Shown in pieces: positions 14,005 through 21,690 of a stretch of 36,317 nt of DNA. The stretch is from Phycisphaerae bacterium. GTDB taxonomy: Bacteria; Planctomycetota; Phycisphaerae; JAAYCJ01. The notes under the pieces are model-generated. The model worked only from the letters and a program-made list of their open reading frames with translations, had not been told where the DNA came from and ran no database searches. Positions within the stretch are counted from its first letter, which is position 1. Every line of letters begins with the position of its first letter. The stretch is taken from the NCBI GenBank assembly GCA_012514125.1, contig JAAZAW010000288.1:1-36317 (forward strand). Reading direction: 5' to 3'. A program made the translations under genes and the position numbers.

Positions 14005-15886
14005 TCTTTCCTTCTCCTATCCCATTCGGACTTTCCAGCATCTCTTTCAACCTGACCATAAACTTCGCTGCCAGCATCCCATCCACAATCCGATGATCCG
14101 CGCTCAGCGTCATTGTCATCACTCGTCCAGGCCGCATCGCACCGTTGCTCACGATCACCTGCTCGCGAATTGCTCCAACCGCTAGAATCGCCGCCTCAGG
14201 CGGATTGATAATCGCCGAAAATTCTTCCACGCCGAACATCCCCAGATTGGTAATCGTAAAGACTCCCTTGCCCATCCCCTCGATCTTCCCGCCGCGAGCC
14301 GCGTTCGCGATGCGTTTGGTCTCCGCGCTGATCTGTTCCAGATTCATCTGTTCCGCTCCAAGCAGCACCGGCACAACCAAACCCTCGTCCATACCCACCG
14401 CCACGCCGATATTCGAATTCGCGAACTCGACAATCGCGTCGTTATCCATTTGACTGCGGAACGCCGGAAATTCCTGTATCGCCTTCGCGCACGCCAGCAC
14501 CACCACATCGTTCACACTGCACGGATATTTCGCCTTTTCCGCTTTATAAAATCGATAAAGCGGATCGGCGTCGATCGTACTCTTGATATAAAAATGCGGA
14601 ATATTCTGCTTCGACGCCAGCAAATTCCTCGCAATCGCTTTTCGCATGTTCGACATCCGTTTGCGAACGCCTTCACCCGAAACAACAGGCATTGCCGCCG
14701 GTGCCGGTCGATACGCACCCGCAGCACCCGCCGCCGGAACATCCGTCGACAAAATTCGGCCGCCCGGACCGCTCCCCGTCGCCACCGTCGATAAATCCAC
14801 ACCCCGTTCCTTCGCGATCTTCCGCGCGGCAGGAGACGCCTTGACTCGCCCGCCCTCGCTGGCTGTCGGTTGGCTCACAGCCGCCTTCGCCGTTATTACC
14901 GGAGCCGTCTCTACAGGAACAGCCTTCGTCCCCGTCGCCGCGACCGTACTGCTCGCCAGATATCTCTCGACATCCACATCGTTTTCCGCAAGATACGCCA
15001 CAGGTTGCAACACCTCGATCGTCCCGCCTTCCGGCAGCACAATTTTCGAAAGTCGCCCCTCATCCACCGCTTCGACTTCAATCGTCGCTTTGTCGGTTTC
15101 AATCTCAAAAATGATATCGCCTTTTTTGATCCGATCCCCGGGCTTGACTCGCCAGCTGACAATCGTGCCTTCTTCCATCGACTGGCCTGCCTTGGGCATC
15201 AAAATCGGCGTAATACTTGTCGGCATTTCCACCGCCGCCGGTGCCGTCGAAGGAGCGGCAGGGGCCTGAGTCTCCGAAGTCGAGGCACCACCGGCACTTG
15301 TCGAACCCGACCCGCCCAGAAACGCATCGACATCGGCGTCGTTTTCCGCCAGATAAGCCACAGGCTGTAATACAGGAATCGTATCGCCTTCAGCCACAAT
15401 GATTTTAGCTAATCGTCCCTCATCCACCGCTTCGACTTCGACCGTCGCCTTGTCGGTTTCAATCTCAAAAATGATATCGCCTTTTGTAATCCGGTCCCCG
15501 GGCTTGACTCGCCAGGTGACAATCGTGCCTTCTTCCATCGACTGGCCCGCCTTGGGCATCAGCACCGGCACGACATTAGCCGCGTTGCCCCCCGCGCCGG
15601 TGGGGGGCGGTGCAGAAACTTCCTCTTTTTTCGATTCAGGAGTCATTATTTTTCCTGGATTGATTTCGCAAAGCGGTGTATCGGTTTCCACCGTCTTTCC
15701 GGTAGGGACTAAAATGGTCTCGAGGGTTCCGTCCAAACCAGATTCAAGGTCAATCAAGCCTTCATCACTTTCTATGCGAAGAAAAATTTCCTCTTTGGAA
15801 ATAACATCACCCGTTTTTTTCAACCAGGAAATAATTGTTGCCTTTGTTGCCGATTTTCCCGGTTTGGGCAGTTTGATTGTCGTCAT
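14000..15886 (-). CDS. 2-oxoacid dehydrogenase E2: dihydrolipoyl acyltransferase with three lipoyl-type domains
   Basis: The 628-residue acyltransferase moves the acyl group from E1 to CoA. Domains in order: lipoyl-like 1 (1-78), lipoyl 2 (105-190), lipoyl 3 (225-310), E1/E3-binding domain (about 345-385, ASPAARKIAKERG) and catalytic domain (about 405-628) with DHRIVDG at 597-603. Lipoyl 2 and 3 have the lipoylated lysine in ETDKA (K146, K266). In the first domain the motif reads ESDEG, with E42 in place of lysine, so it cannot be lipoylated. Ala/Pro-rich linkers join the domains. The ATG at 15886 has AGG eight bases before; a GTG at 15895 is less likely. It is the first gene of the minus-strand series and divergent from deoR/E1. 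Acyl specificity (pyruvate, acetoin or branched-chain) is undetermined. Confidence 0.95.
   Translation of the reverse strand: MTTIKLPKPGKSATKATIISWLKKTGDVISKEEIFLRIESDEGLIDLESGLDGTLETILVPTGKTVETDTPLCEINPGKIMTPESKKEEVSAPPPTGAGGNAANVVPVLMPKAGQSMEEGTIVTWRVKPGDRITKGDIIFEIETDKATVEVEAVDEGRLAKIIVAEGDTIPVLQPVAYLAENDADVDAFLGGSGSTSAGGASTSETQAPAAPSTAPAAVEMPTSITPILMPKAGQSMEEGTIVSWRVKPGDRIKKGDIIFEIETDKATIEVEAVDEGRLSKIVLPEGGTIEVLQPVAYLAENDVDVERYLASSTVAATGTKAVPVETAPVITAKAAVSQPTASEGGRVKASPAARKIAKERGVDLSTVATGSGPGGRILSTDVPAAGAAGAYRPAPAAMPVVSGEGVRKRMSNMRKAIARNLLASKQNIPHFYIKSTIDADPLYRFYKAEKAKYPCSVNDVVVLACAKAIQEFPAFRSQMDNDAIVEFANSNIGVAVGMDEGLVVPVLLGAEQMNLEQISAETKRIANAARGGKIEGMGKGVFTITNLGMFGVEEFSAIINPPEAAILAVGAIREQVIVSNGAMRPGRVMTMTLSADHRIVDGMLAAKFMVRLKEMLESPNGIGEGKS
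15058..15570. repeat. Direct DNA repeat encoding lipoyl domains 2 and 3
   Basis: Bases 15058-15210 and 15418-15570 are nearly identical at an exact offset of 360 bp (120 codons). Both include the shared run GTCGGTTTCAATCTCAAAAA. Even synonymous positions are mostly unchanged, pointing to recent duplication or ongoing gene conversion between the two domains. Confidence 0.9.
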
Positions 15887-15907
15887 GTCGTTCACCTGTG
15901 TTTGTTA

Positions 15908-15943
15908 AATAAACAATATAGTAGTTAAATTTAGGTATTTCAA
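15908..15943 (-). promoter_or_regulatory. Promoter of the E2 operon with overlapping operator half
   Basis: On the minus strand TTGAAA (15943-15938), a 17-bp spacer and TATATT (15920-15915) form a sigma-70-type promoter. The start would fall about seven bases further on. The nine-base word AATAAACAA (plus strand 15908-15916) overlaps the -10 box and start region. Its exact inverse occurs at 16038-16046 on the other side of the spacer. An alternative -10 TATAAT exists at 15958-15953 with no good -35. Confidence 0.55.
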
Positions 15944-16017
15944 ACTATTCCGATTATACTTCACGTCAGAATAAAAAAAAAGTGTGCAACAGTCAAGCAA
16001 AAATATACATTTTTATG

Positions 16018-16046
16018 TTGATATTTATGCTCATTTGTTGTTTATT
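16018..16046 (+). promoter_or_regulatory. Promoter region of deoR/E1 with overlapping inverted operator half
   Basis: TTGATA (16018-16023) followed after 17-19 bp by TTTATT/TATTAT gives a weak sigma-70-type promoter. TTGTTTATT at 16038-16046 is the exact reverse complement of AATAAACAA at 15908-15916. One repressor could therefore bind both divergent promoters at equivalent places. Assignment to the neighbouring DeoR protein is an inference. Confidence 0.42.
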
Positions 16047-16082
16047 ATATGTACAGTGTTGATTGATCTGTGGAGGTTTAGC

Positions 16083-16847
16083 GTGAATACGCAAGAGCGT
16101 CGAGAATACATATTGTCGCAAGTCTATGCCAGCGGGCATGTTATGGTCAAAGACCTTTCCGCGTCCATGGCAGTGTCCGAAGCGACGGTTCGACGTGATT
16201 TGCGCGCTTTAGCGGACGAACGCGAGCTTGAACTCGTCTACGGCGGAGCGAACCTGGCGAGAAGCTCCGATTTCTCCTTCCGTTCCAAGGCGATGCGGAA
16301 CATTGAAGCCAAGCGAATCATCGGGCGTCTGGCGGCGGACCTCGTGCTTGATGGAGACCAGATTTTTATCGATTCAGGGACCACCTGTTTCGAGATGGCT
16401 CCTTTTATGAAACGGAAACGCGGCGTTTCGGTGATTGTTAGTTCGTCGCGTCTGGCGATTGAATTGGCTGATAATTCTAATTTAAGCATTATAACATTGG
16501 GTGGACAGTATCGTCTGGACCGGATGGACTCCGTCGGGCCTTTGGCGATGACGGTGCTGGACCAACTTCGCGGGTATATCGCCTTTATTGGTTCCGACGG
16601 CGTGAGTATGGATTTTGGGATTACCGCCAGCGATATCGAGAGCGCGCATTTGCACAAACTGGCGGTGCGGAACGCTCGCGAGACGATTTTGCTTGTAGAT
16701 CATACTAAGTTTTTCTCACCTTCACTTTATAAGATTGCGGAGTGGGATGTGGTGTCGCGATTGGTGACGGATCAGAAGCCCGGGCCTGAGTGGATGGAAT
16801 TTCTGGATTCGCGAGGGATCGAGGCGATTTATCCGGCGGAAAGTTAG
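16083..16847 (+). CDS. DeoR-family transcriptional repressor
   Basis: The 254-residue regulator has an N-terminal DeoR helix-turn-helix (VKDLSASMAVSEATVRRDLR, about 21-40). A C-terminal sugar-phosphate sensing domain follows, with FIDSGTT, LGGQYR, IGSDGVS and LLVDHTKF. Such proteins usually repress sugar or polyol operons and release DNA when a phosphorylated intermediate binds. I chose the GTG at 16083 because TGGAGG lies six bases upstream; the frame stays open further up but lacks a site and family-like residues. It is divergent from the E2 operon and 112 bp ahead of the fused E1 gene, so it likely controls both. The gene ends AGT TAG and runs straight into degenerate heptamer repeats. Confidence 0.92.
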   Translation: MNTQERREYILSQVYASGHVMVKDLSASMAVSEATVRRDLRALADERELELVYGGANLARSSDFSFRSKAMRNIEAKRIIGRLAADLVLDGDQIFIDSGTTCFEMAPFMKRKRGVSVIVSSSRLAIELADNSNLSIITLGGQYRLDRMDSVGPLAMTVLDQLRGYIAFIGSDGVSMDFGITASDIESAHLHKLAVRNARETILLVDHTKFFSPSLYKIAEWDVVSRLVTDQKPGPEWMEFLDSRGIEAIYPAES

Positions 16848-16959
16848 AAATTGGAAGTTTAGTGAGTTTGGTGATTTTGGTAAAGAGGAAGAGTTTTTTT
16901 GTTCGATCATTAATTTAATTTGTCTATAACCTCATATTAAGGATAAGGAGTTTTCAGTC

Positions 16960-19431
16960 ATGCCCAAGAGTCAGATGATCAATCCGGAAGATGTTCGTAA
17001 ACCGTCAAAGGTTGAATTTAAACCTGTTCCGGTGAATCAGTACAAAAAGACCGTTAAAGAAGAACTTTCGCGTTACAGCAAAGACGATATGGTCCGCATC
17101 CAGCGGGATATGATGGTGATTCGCGCCTTTGAGAATATGCTCAACGAGATTAAGCTTCGCGGGAATTACCAGGGGATCGAATATAATCATCGAGGTCCGG
17201 CACACTTGTCGATCGGTCAGGAAGCATCGGCGGTGGGTCAGGCGTTTTTGCTGGGGGTGGACGATCATATTTTCGGCAGCCATCGCAGTCATGGTGAAAT
17301 CCTCGCTAAAGGTCTCTCCGCCATCGAGAAGCTTGATGACAAGACTTTGATGGACGTCATGAAGAATTATTTCGATGGAGAATGTTTGAAGGTTGTCGAA
17401 AAGGACGCCAGCGGTTCTGTGAAAGATTTGGCTATTGATTTTTTGATCTATGGCGCGCTGGCGGAGATATTTGGACGAAGGGCCGGCTTTAACAAGGGGA
17501 TGGGCGGTTCGATGCACACCTTTTTCCCGCCGTTCGGTATTATGCCCAACAACGCCATTGTCGGTGGTTCGGGTACGATTTCGGTCGGAGCGGCCCTTTA
17601 TAAACATATCAATCGGAAGAAGGGGATTGTGATTTGCAATATCGGCGATGCGTCGCTGGGTTGCGGTCCGGTGTGGGAGGCGTTGTGTTTGGCGACGATG
17701 GACCAGTATCGTGAGCTTTGGGACAAGGACCATCGGGGCGGGTTGCCGATGATTTTCAATTTTTATAATAATTTTTATGGTATGGGCGGTCAGCCTGTGG
17801 GCGAGACGATGGGGTTCAAGGTTCTGGCAAGGCTTGGTGCGGGGATTATGCCGAACCAGATGCACGCGGAGCGGGTGGATGGATTTAATCCGCTGGCGGT
17901 GATCGACGCGATCGAGAGGAAGAAGAAATTAATCGAGGAGAAGGACGGGCCTGTGTTGCTCGATACGATTACGTATCGGTTCAGTGGTCACTCTCCTTCG
18001 GACGCGAGTTCTTATCGGGAGAAGTCGGAGATCGAGATGTGGCAGAATCAGGATTCGATTGTCACCTTCGGGAATGAGCTGGTGAATGCGAAGGTTTGCC
18101 AGAAGTCGGATATCGAGAAGATGCAGGAGCGGATCGACGGGTTGATTTTGAAGGCCTATAAGAAGGCGATTGATTTGGAGATTTCGCCGCGATACGACCT
18201 CAAGCAGAAAGATAGTTTGCTGGAAAAGACGATGTTCTCGAATTTGAGGATTGAGTCGATGGACACGACGCGCAAGCCTGAGGTTTTGATGGCGAAGGAA
18301 GAGAACCCGCGGGTTATTCAGTTGTCCAAGCGCAGCAGGAGCGGGTTCGATGAGAACGGGGCGAAGCTGCCCAAGAGCAAGTGCATCGGTATTCGCGACG
18401 CGATTTTTGAAGCGATGATCGACCGGTTTTATATCGATCCGACGATGGTGGCGTATGGGGAAGAGAATCGCGACTGGGGCGGTGCGTTTGCGGTATATCG
18501 CGGATTGACCGAATCGTTGCCTTATCATCGGTTGTTTAATTCGCCGATTTCCGAGGCGGCGATTGTGGGTTCGGCGTGCGGTTATGCGATGGAAGGTGGG
18601 CGCGTGGTTTGCGAACTGATGTACTGCGATTTTATGGGCAGAGCGGGGGATGAGATCTTCAACCAGATATGCAAGTGGCAGTCGATGTCGGGCGGATTGT
18701 TGAAGATGCCGCTGGTCCTTCGGGTGTCGGTGGGTTCGAAGTATGGTGCGCAGCATAGCCAGGACTGGACGGCATTGGCGGCGCATATTCCGGGCCTTAA
18801 AGTTCTGTTCCCGGCGACACCTTATGACGCGAAGGGACTTTTGAACGCGGCATTGGTTGGGACGGATCCGGTAATTTTCTTTGAGAGTCAGCGGATTTAC
18901 GATCAGCCTGAAGAGTTTGTCAAGGGCGGAGTTCCGACGGGATTTTATGAAGTTCCGATGGGCGAGCCTGATGTCAAGAAGGAAGGCAAGGATTTGACGA
19001 TATTGACGATAGGTGCGACGTTGTATCGGGCGTTGGAGGCGGCGAAGACACTGGAAGAGAAATACGGTGTGAGCTGCGAAGTGATCGACGCTCGTTCGAT
19101 AGTGCCGTTTAATTATGAGAAGGTGATTGTCTCGGTGAAAAAGACCCGCAAGATTTTGCTGGCCAGCGACGCGTGCGAACGGGGCAGTGTGCTTCAGACG
19201 ATGGCGGCGAAGATTTCGCAGTTGGCGTTTGACGAGTTGGACGCGCCGCCTGTGGTGGTGGGGGCGCGTAATTGGATCACGCCGCAGGATGAAGTGGAAG
19301 ACGCGTTTTTCCCGTATCCGGTTGATGTGATCGACGCGGTACATGAGCATATTTTGCCGCTTAAGGGTTATACCGTGAGCAGAGATTGCTCGAACGCGGA
19401 TTTTGTACGGCGATATAAACAGGGTGTTTAG
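16960..19431 (+). CDS. Fused alpha-beta E1 subunit of a 2-oxoacid dehydrogenase complex (thiamine diphosphate-dependent)
   Basis: The 823-residue protein joins the E1 alpha and beta chains that are separate in most alpha2-beta2 enzymes. It decarboxylates a 2-oxoacid (or cleaves acetoin) and hands the acyl group to lipoyl-E2. The alpha half (about 40-420) has GSHRSHGEILAKG and the ThDP/Mg motif GDAS...NN (G229, D230; N near 271), where GDG is usual. That motif also contains a longer insert (MDQYRELWDKDHRGG). The beta half starts near 475 and has NSPISEAAIVG, the E1-beta signature, plus SKYGAQHSQDW and the C-terminal ARSIVPFN. AAGGATAAGGAG precedes the ATG. Together with the E2 and E3 opposite it forms a complete complex. 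A terminator-like hairpin follows. The substrate is unknown. Confidence 0.93.
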   Translation: MPKSQMINPEDVRKPSKVEFKPVPVNQYKKTVKEELSRYSKDDMVRIQRDMMVIRAFENMLNEIKLRGNYQGIEYNHRGPAHLSIGQEASAVGQAFLLGVDDHIFGSHRSHGEILAKGLSAIEKLDDKTLMDVMKNYFDGECLKVVEKDASGSVKDLAIDFLIYGALAEIFGRRAGFNKGMGGSMHTFFPPFGIMPNNAIVGGSGTISVGAALYKHINRKKGIVICNIGDASLGCGPVWEALCLATMDQYRELWDKDHRGGLPMIFNFYNNFYGMGGQPVGETMGFKVLARLGAGIMPNQMHAERVDGFNPLAVIDAIERKKKLIEEKDGPVLLDTITYRFSGHSPSDASSYREKSEIEMWQNQDSIVTFGNELVNAKVCQKSDIEKMQERIDGLILKAYKKAIDLEISPRYDLKQKDSLLEKTMFSNLRIESMDTTRKPEVLMAKEENPRVIQLSKRSRSGFDENGAKLPKSKCIGIRDAIFEAMIDRFYIDPTMVAYGEENRDWGGAFAVYRGLTESLPYHRLFNSPISEAAIVGSACGYAMEGGRVVCELMYCDFMGRAGDEIFNQICKWQSMSGGLLKMPLVLRVSVGSKYGAQHSQDWTALAAHIPGLKVLFPATPYDAKGLLNAALVGTDPVIFFESQRIYDQPEEFVKGGVPTGFYEVPMGEPDVKKEGKDLTILTIGATLYRALEAAKTLEEKYGVSCEVIDARSIVPFNYEKVIVSVKKTRKILLASDACERGSVLQTMAAKISQLAFDELDAPPVVVGARNWITPQDEVEDAFFPYPVDVIDAVHEHILPLKGYTVSRDCSNADFVRRYKQGV

Positions 19432-19452
19432 GACGGGCGTGAATTCGCGAAC

Positions 19453-19491
19453 CCAACGTTCATTTCAGACTTGAGCGGAACGTTGGATTTT
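19453..19491 (+). terminator. Terminator-like hairpin after the E1 gene
   Basis: CCAACGTTC (19453-19461) pairs perfectly with GAACGTTGG (19478-19486) over a 16-base loop, followed by ATTTT. The U-run is short, so termination strength is uncertain. Confidence 0.55.
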
Positions 19492-19565
19492 AAGAAAACG
19501 CATCCGATGAGAAGGGCAGGTTTGTTCCCCTGCCGGCCTAATGGCTGGATTATTATAGAAAGCGC

Positions 19566-19593
19566 GGGCGAGTTGGAGAAATCCAATTCGCCC
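19566..19593. repeat. Strong 12-bp hairpin with GAAA loop between convergent genes
   Basis: GGGCGAGTTGGA pairs with TCCAATTCGCCC (one G-U pair) around a GAAA tetraloop. It lies in the 239-bp spacer between the E1 gene and the minus-strand ADP-ribosylglycohydrolase-like gene. It may end transcription, although no long T-run follows on either strand, or it may belong to a small RNA. Confidence 0.6.
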
Positions 19594-19670
19594 TTGTGCT
19601 TTGTGTGCCAGGTGTGTTGGAGGTGCGAGTCCTCTTCGGGCCGTGGGCCACTCCTACCCGATTTCTTTTA

Positions 19671-21479
19671 TTACTGCGTCAAATCCGTTGCTATTGTGAC
19701 GTCGTGGATCAGCAGACAACTGCCGGCGTCGGCGATCAGCAGGGCGGCTTGGGGTGGGTGGTTCGCCAGTGTCAGCGTCCATTCGATGGTGTGCAGGCCC
19801 AGGGAAATGTCCACGTCGGCGAAGGTTTCTTCAAAAGCCCGGTGTGTCATGGGGAAGAAAATCGCATCTTTGTAATCGATGATTTTCTTGCCGTCAATGC
19901 TCAGTGTGCCTGAACCGTTGCTGGCGAGAATGAAACGCACTCGCTGCTTTCGCGGGAAGTGAAATTTCGACTTTGCGGTGATCGTTTTGCCCGGAACGAC
20001 GGTCAACGTTTTTGAATCGGTCGGCAGGAGCATTCGTTCGGGCAGCCAAAGACTTTGCCGGTGATTGTCGATTTGCATGTCCCACTGCCAGGCGCTGATT
20101 AGCGGCAGACGATGGTCCTGGCGCAGGCCGTTTTTGGCGAGCCTGAGTGTGATGTATTCATAATACATCCGAAGCCGATCGGGCACGGAGAAGACCATTT
20201 CGATTTGTCGAGTTTCGCCGGTTTTTAAATTCAACGTCGCGGGTGTTTGAGTCGTCAGCGTCCACTGCGCGGGAAGCAGCATTTCCAGATTCGCATCGAT
20301 CGTATCGTTGGATTCGTTTTTGAATTCCAGCGTGATCGGGATCGTGCCGCCGGGGATGAAGGTGAAGCCTTGGGGGTAAATCGCGGTGATTTTCAGAGGT
20401 TTCACGGCCAGCAAGATGCTATTGAAGGAGGCGTCGATTTCGAAGACACCGAGCTTGATGTCGGTGTTTGTTGTTTGGGTGGGGCCGTCGGTGAATTGAA
20501 CCTTTTCGGAACGGGCTTTGATCATTTGTTCCGCGAGACGGATGGTTTGTTCTGCAAATTCGTCGATTGTCGCAGGGGAATTCATATTTTTCATGTTCGG
20601 GGAAAGGACCAGTTCGTTGCTGATCGGCGGTTTCCATTCTTCACCGATGCCGTCCGGATCGACAATGCCCAGTAGGGCACCGAGTGTTGCGCCGGTGCAA
20701 TCGGTGTCCTGGCCACAGTTGACGGCGATGCAAATTGCCTCGCCGAAGTCTTTTCCTGCAATCCAGCCTAGTATTGCAAAGGCGAGGTTTTGTGCGGCGT
20801 CGGTGAAATTCGGATGGCCGAACTCGGCAAGGATTTTTTCGCGTGTTTTTCGCCAATCGCCGGTTTCCTGATACCACCGGATGGTCGAGCGGACGGCGCG
20901 GGCGATTTTGGATTCTTTCGGGATTGCCGAGAGTCCGATTTCGAGGAGTTTTTCGCGATTTTGGATTACAAAGGCGGCTGATTCCATTGCAGCCATGAAG
21001 AGTTCACCCCAGATGCCTTCGCCGTCGTGGTCGAGGATGGCGTCTTCGTAGGCCAGTTTGCATGCCAGTTTCGGGTCGCCGGGCGCGAGGACGGCCCAGA
21101 TTTCGCTACGGATGGGGCTTCCCATGCAATCGCCGCAGAAGTTTGAATGATGGCCGCTGGCGGGGGGGAAGATTTTCCGGGCAAAATTTGCGGAGGCAGA
21201 GCCGTATTCGTCCCAGGGGAAATCGCTATGTTCATACCAGCCTTGGGCGAGGTCGATGCGGTTCAGAAACGGTCCGTGACGGTCGATCAGTTGTGCCCAG
21301 AGGACTTGCAGATCGAGGTCGTCGTTGGGGATGGCGCCTTTGGGGACCGGATCGTAAAATTTGAGGTCCAGCACATTGGAATTGCCTTCGTGGGGCATGC
21401 CGAGGGTTCCGCCGATGGCTTTGCCAAGCCAGCAGCCTGAAACACGTTTGCGAAAATCGTCACGGGAAATCGTAATCAT
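19671..21479 (-). CDS. ADP-ribosylglycohydrolase (DraG/ARH)-family protein with C-terminal beta-rich extension
   Basis: The 602-residue protein starts with a typical ADP-ribosylglycohydrolase domain (about 8-340): GCWLGKAIGGTLGMPHEG, then NDDLDLQ (52-58) and GQDTDCTGATLGALLG (256-271). These hold the acidic residues that bind two magnesium ions in DraG/ARH enzymes, which remove ADP-ribose from proteins. The first motif is NDDLD where TDDT-like is usual. The remaining 260 residues look like beta-sandwich modules (TAIYPQGFTFIPGGTIPITL and later strands), absent from DraG. No signal peptide is visible. AAGGAT precedes the ATG at 21479. It is divergent from tyrS and convergent with E1. Planctomycete-type genomes often carry large ARH-like proteins of unknown role; hydrolysis of another ADP-ribosyl or N-glycosyl substrate is possible. 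Confidence 0.8.
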   Translation of the reverse strand: MITISRDDFRKRVSGCWLGKAIGGTLGMPHEGNSNVLDLKFYDPVPKGAIPNDDLDLQVLWAQLIDRHGPFLNRIDLAQGWYEHSDFPWDEYGSASANFARKIFPPASGHHSNFCGDCMGSPIRSEIWAVLAPGDPKLACKLAYEDAILDHDGEGIWGELFMAAMESAAFVIQNREKLLEIGLSAIPKESKIARAVRSTIRWYQETGDWRKTREKILAEFGHPNFTDAAQNLAFAILGWIAGKDFGEAICIAVNCGQDTDCTGATLGALLGIVDPDGIGEEWKPPISNELVLSPNMKNMNSPATIDEFAEQTIRLAEQMIKARSEKVQFTDGPTQTTNTDIKLGVFEIDASFNSILLAVKPLKITAIYPQGFTFIPGGTIPITLEFKNESNDTIDANLEMLLPAQWTLTTQTPATLNLKTGETRQIEMVFSVPDRLRMYYEYITLRLAKNGLRQDHRLPLISAWQWDMQIDNHRQSLWLPERMLLPTDSKTLTVVPGKTITAKSKFHFPRKQRVRFILASNGSGTLSIDGKKIIDYKDAIFFPMTHRAFEETFADVDISLGLHTIEWTLTLANHPPQAALLIADAGSCLLIHDVTIATDLTQ

Positions 21480-21655
21480 TTTGGGGTATCCTTTGTTTTA
21501 TTTTACCGACATTTTTGAGACGATATTATACAAATGCCAGACCAAAGGCAAAATCGAAGTTATGTATAAATCCCTTTTTTCTTGTATGAAACCCGCAGGA
21601 GTCTGGGAAGGCGGATTACGAAATCCGGGGGCGTTGAAATTTGTTGCGAACGTCC

Positions 21656-21684
21656 TTGACCGAATTGGACGGATTCTGTACTAT
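21656..21684 (+). promoter_or_regulatory. Sigma-70-type promoter of tyrS, placing the start at or near the ATG
   Basis: TTGACC (21656-21661), a 17-bp spacer and TACTAT (21679-21684) match the consensus well. The expected transcription start is about seven bases on, at 21691, which is the first base of the tyrS ATG. No Shine-Dalgarno sequence is present, consistent with a leaderless message. Confidence 0.6.
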
Positions 21685-21690
21685 TATGCC

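Noticed and set aside
15896..16082. Possible riboswitch in the E2 leader
   Set aside because: The predicted leader is short and AT-rich, with no stable multi-helix structure visible by eye; operator-type words explain the region better.
17929..19350. 473-codon open frame on the minus strand
   Set aside because: It lies inside the E1 gene, has an Arg-rich composition and no motifs; it is an antisense shadow.
19619..19643. tRNA-like T-arm (GGAGG-TGCGAGT-CCTCT) followed by TCGGGCC
   Set aside because: The T-stem is perfect and the loop is one base off consensus. However, no matching 5' acceptor strand (GGCCCGA), D-arm or anticodon arm is found upstream, so no intact tRNA can be called. At most it is a tRNA fragment.
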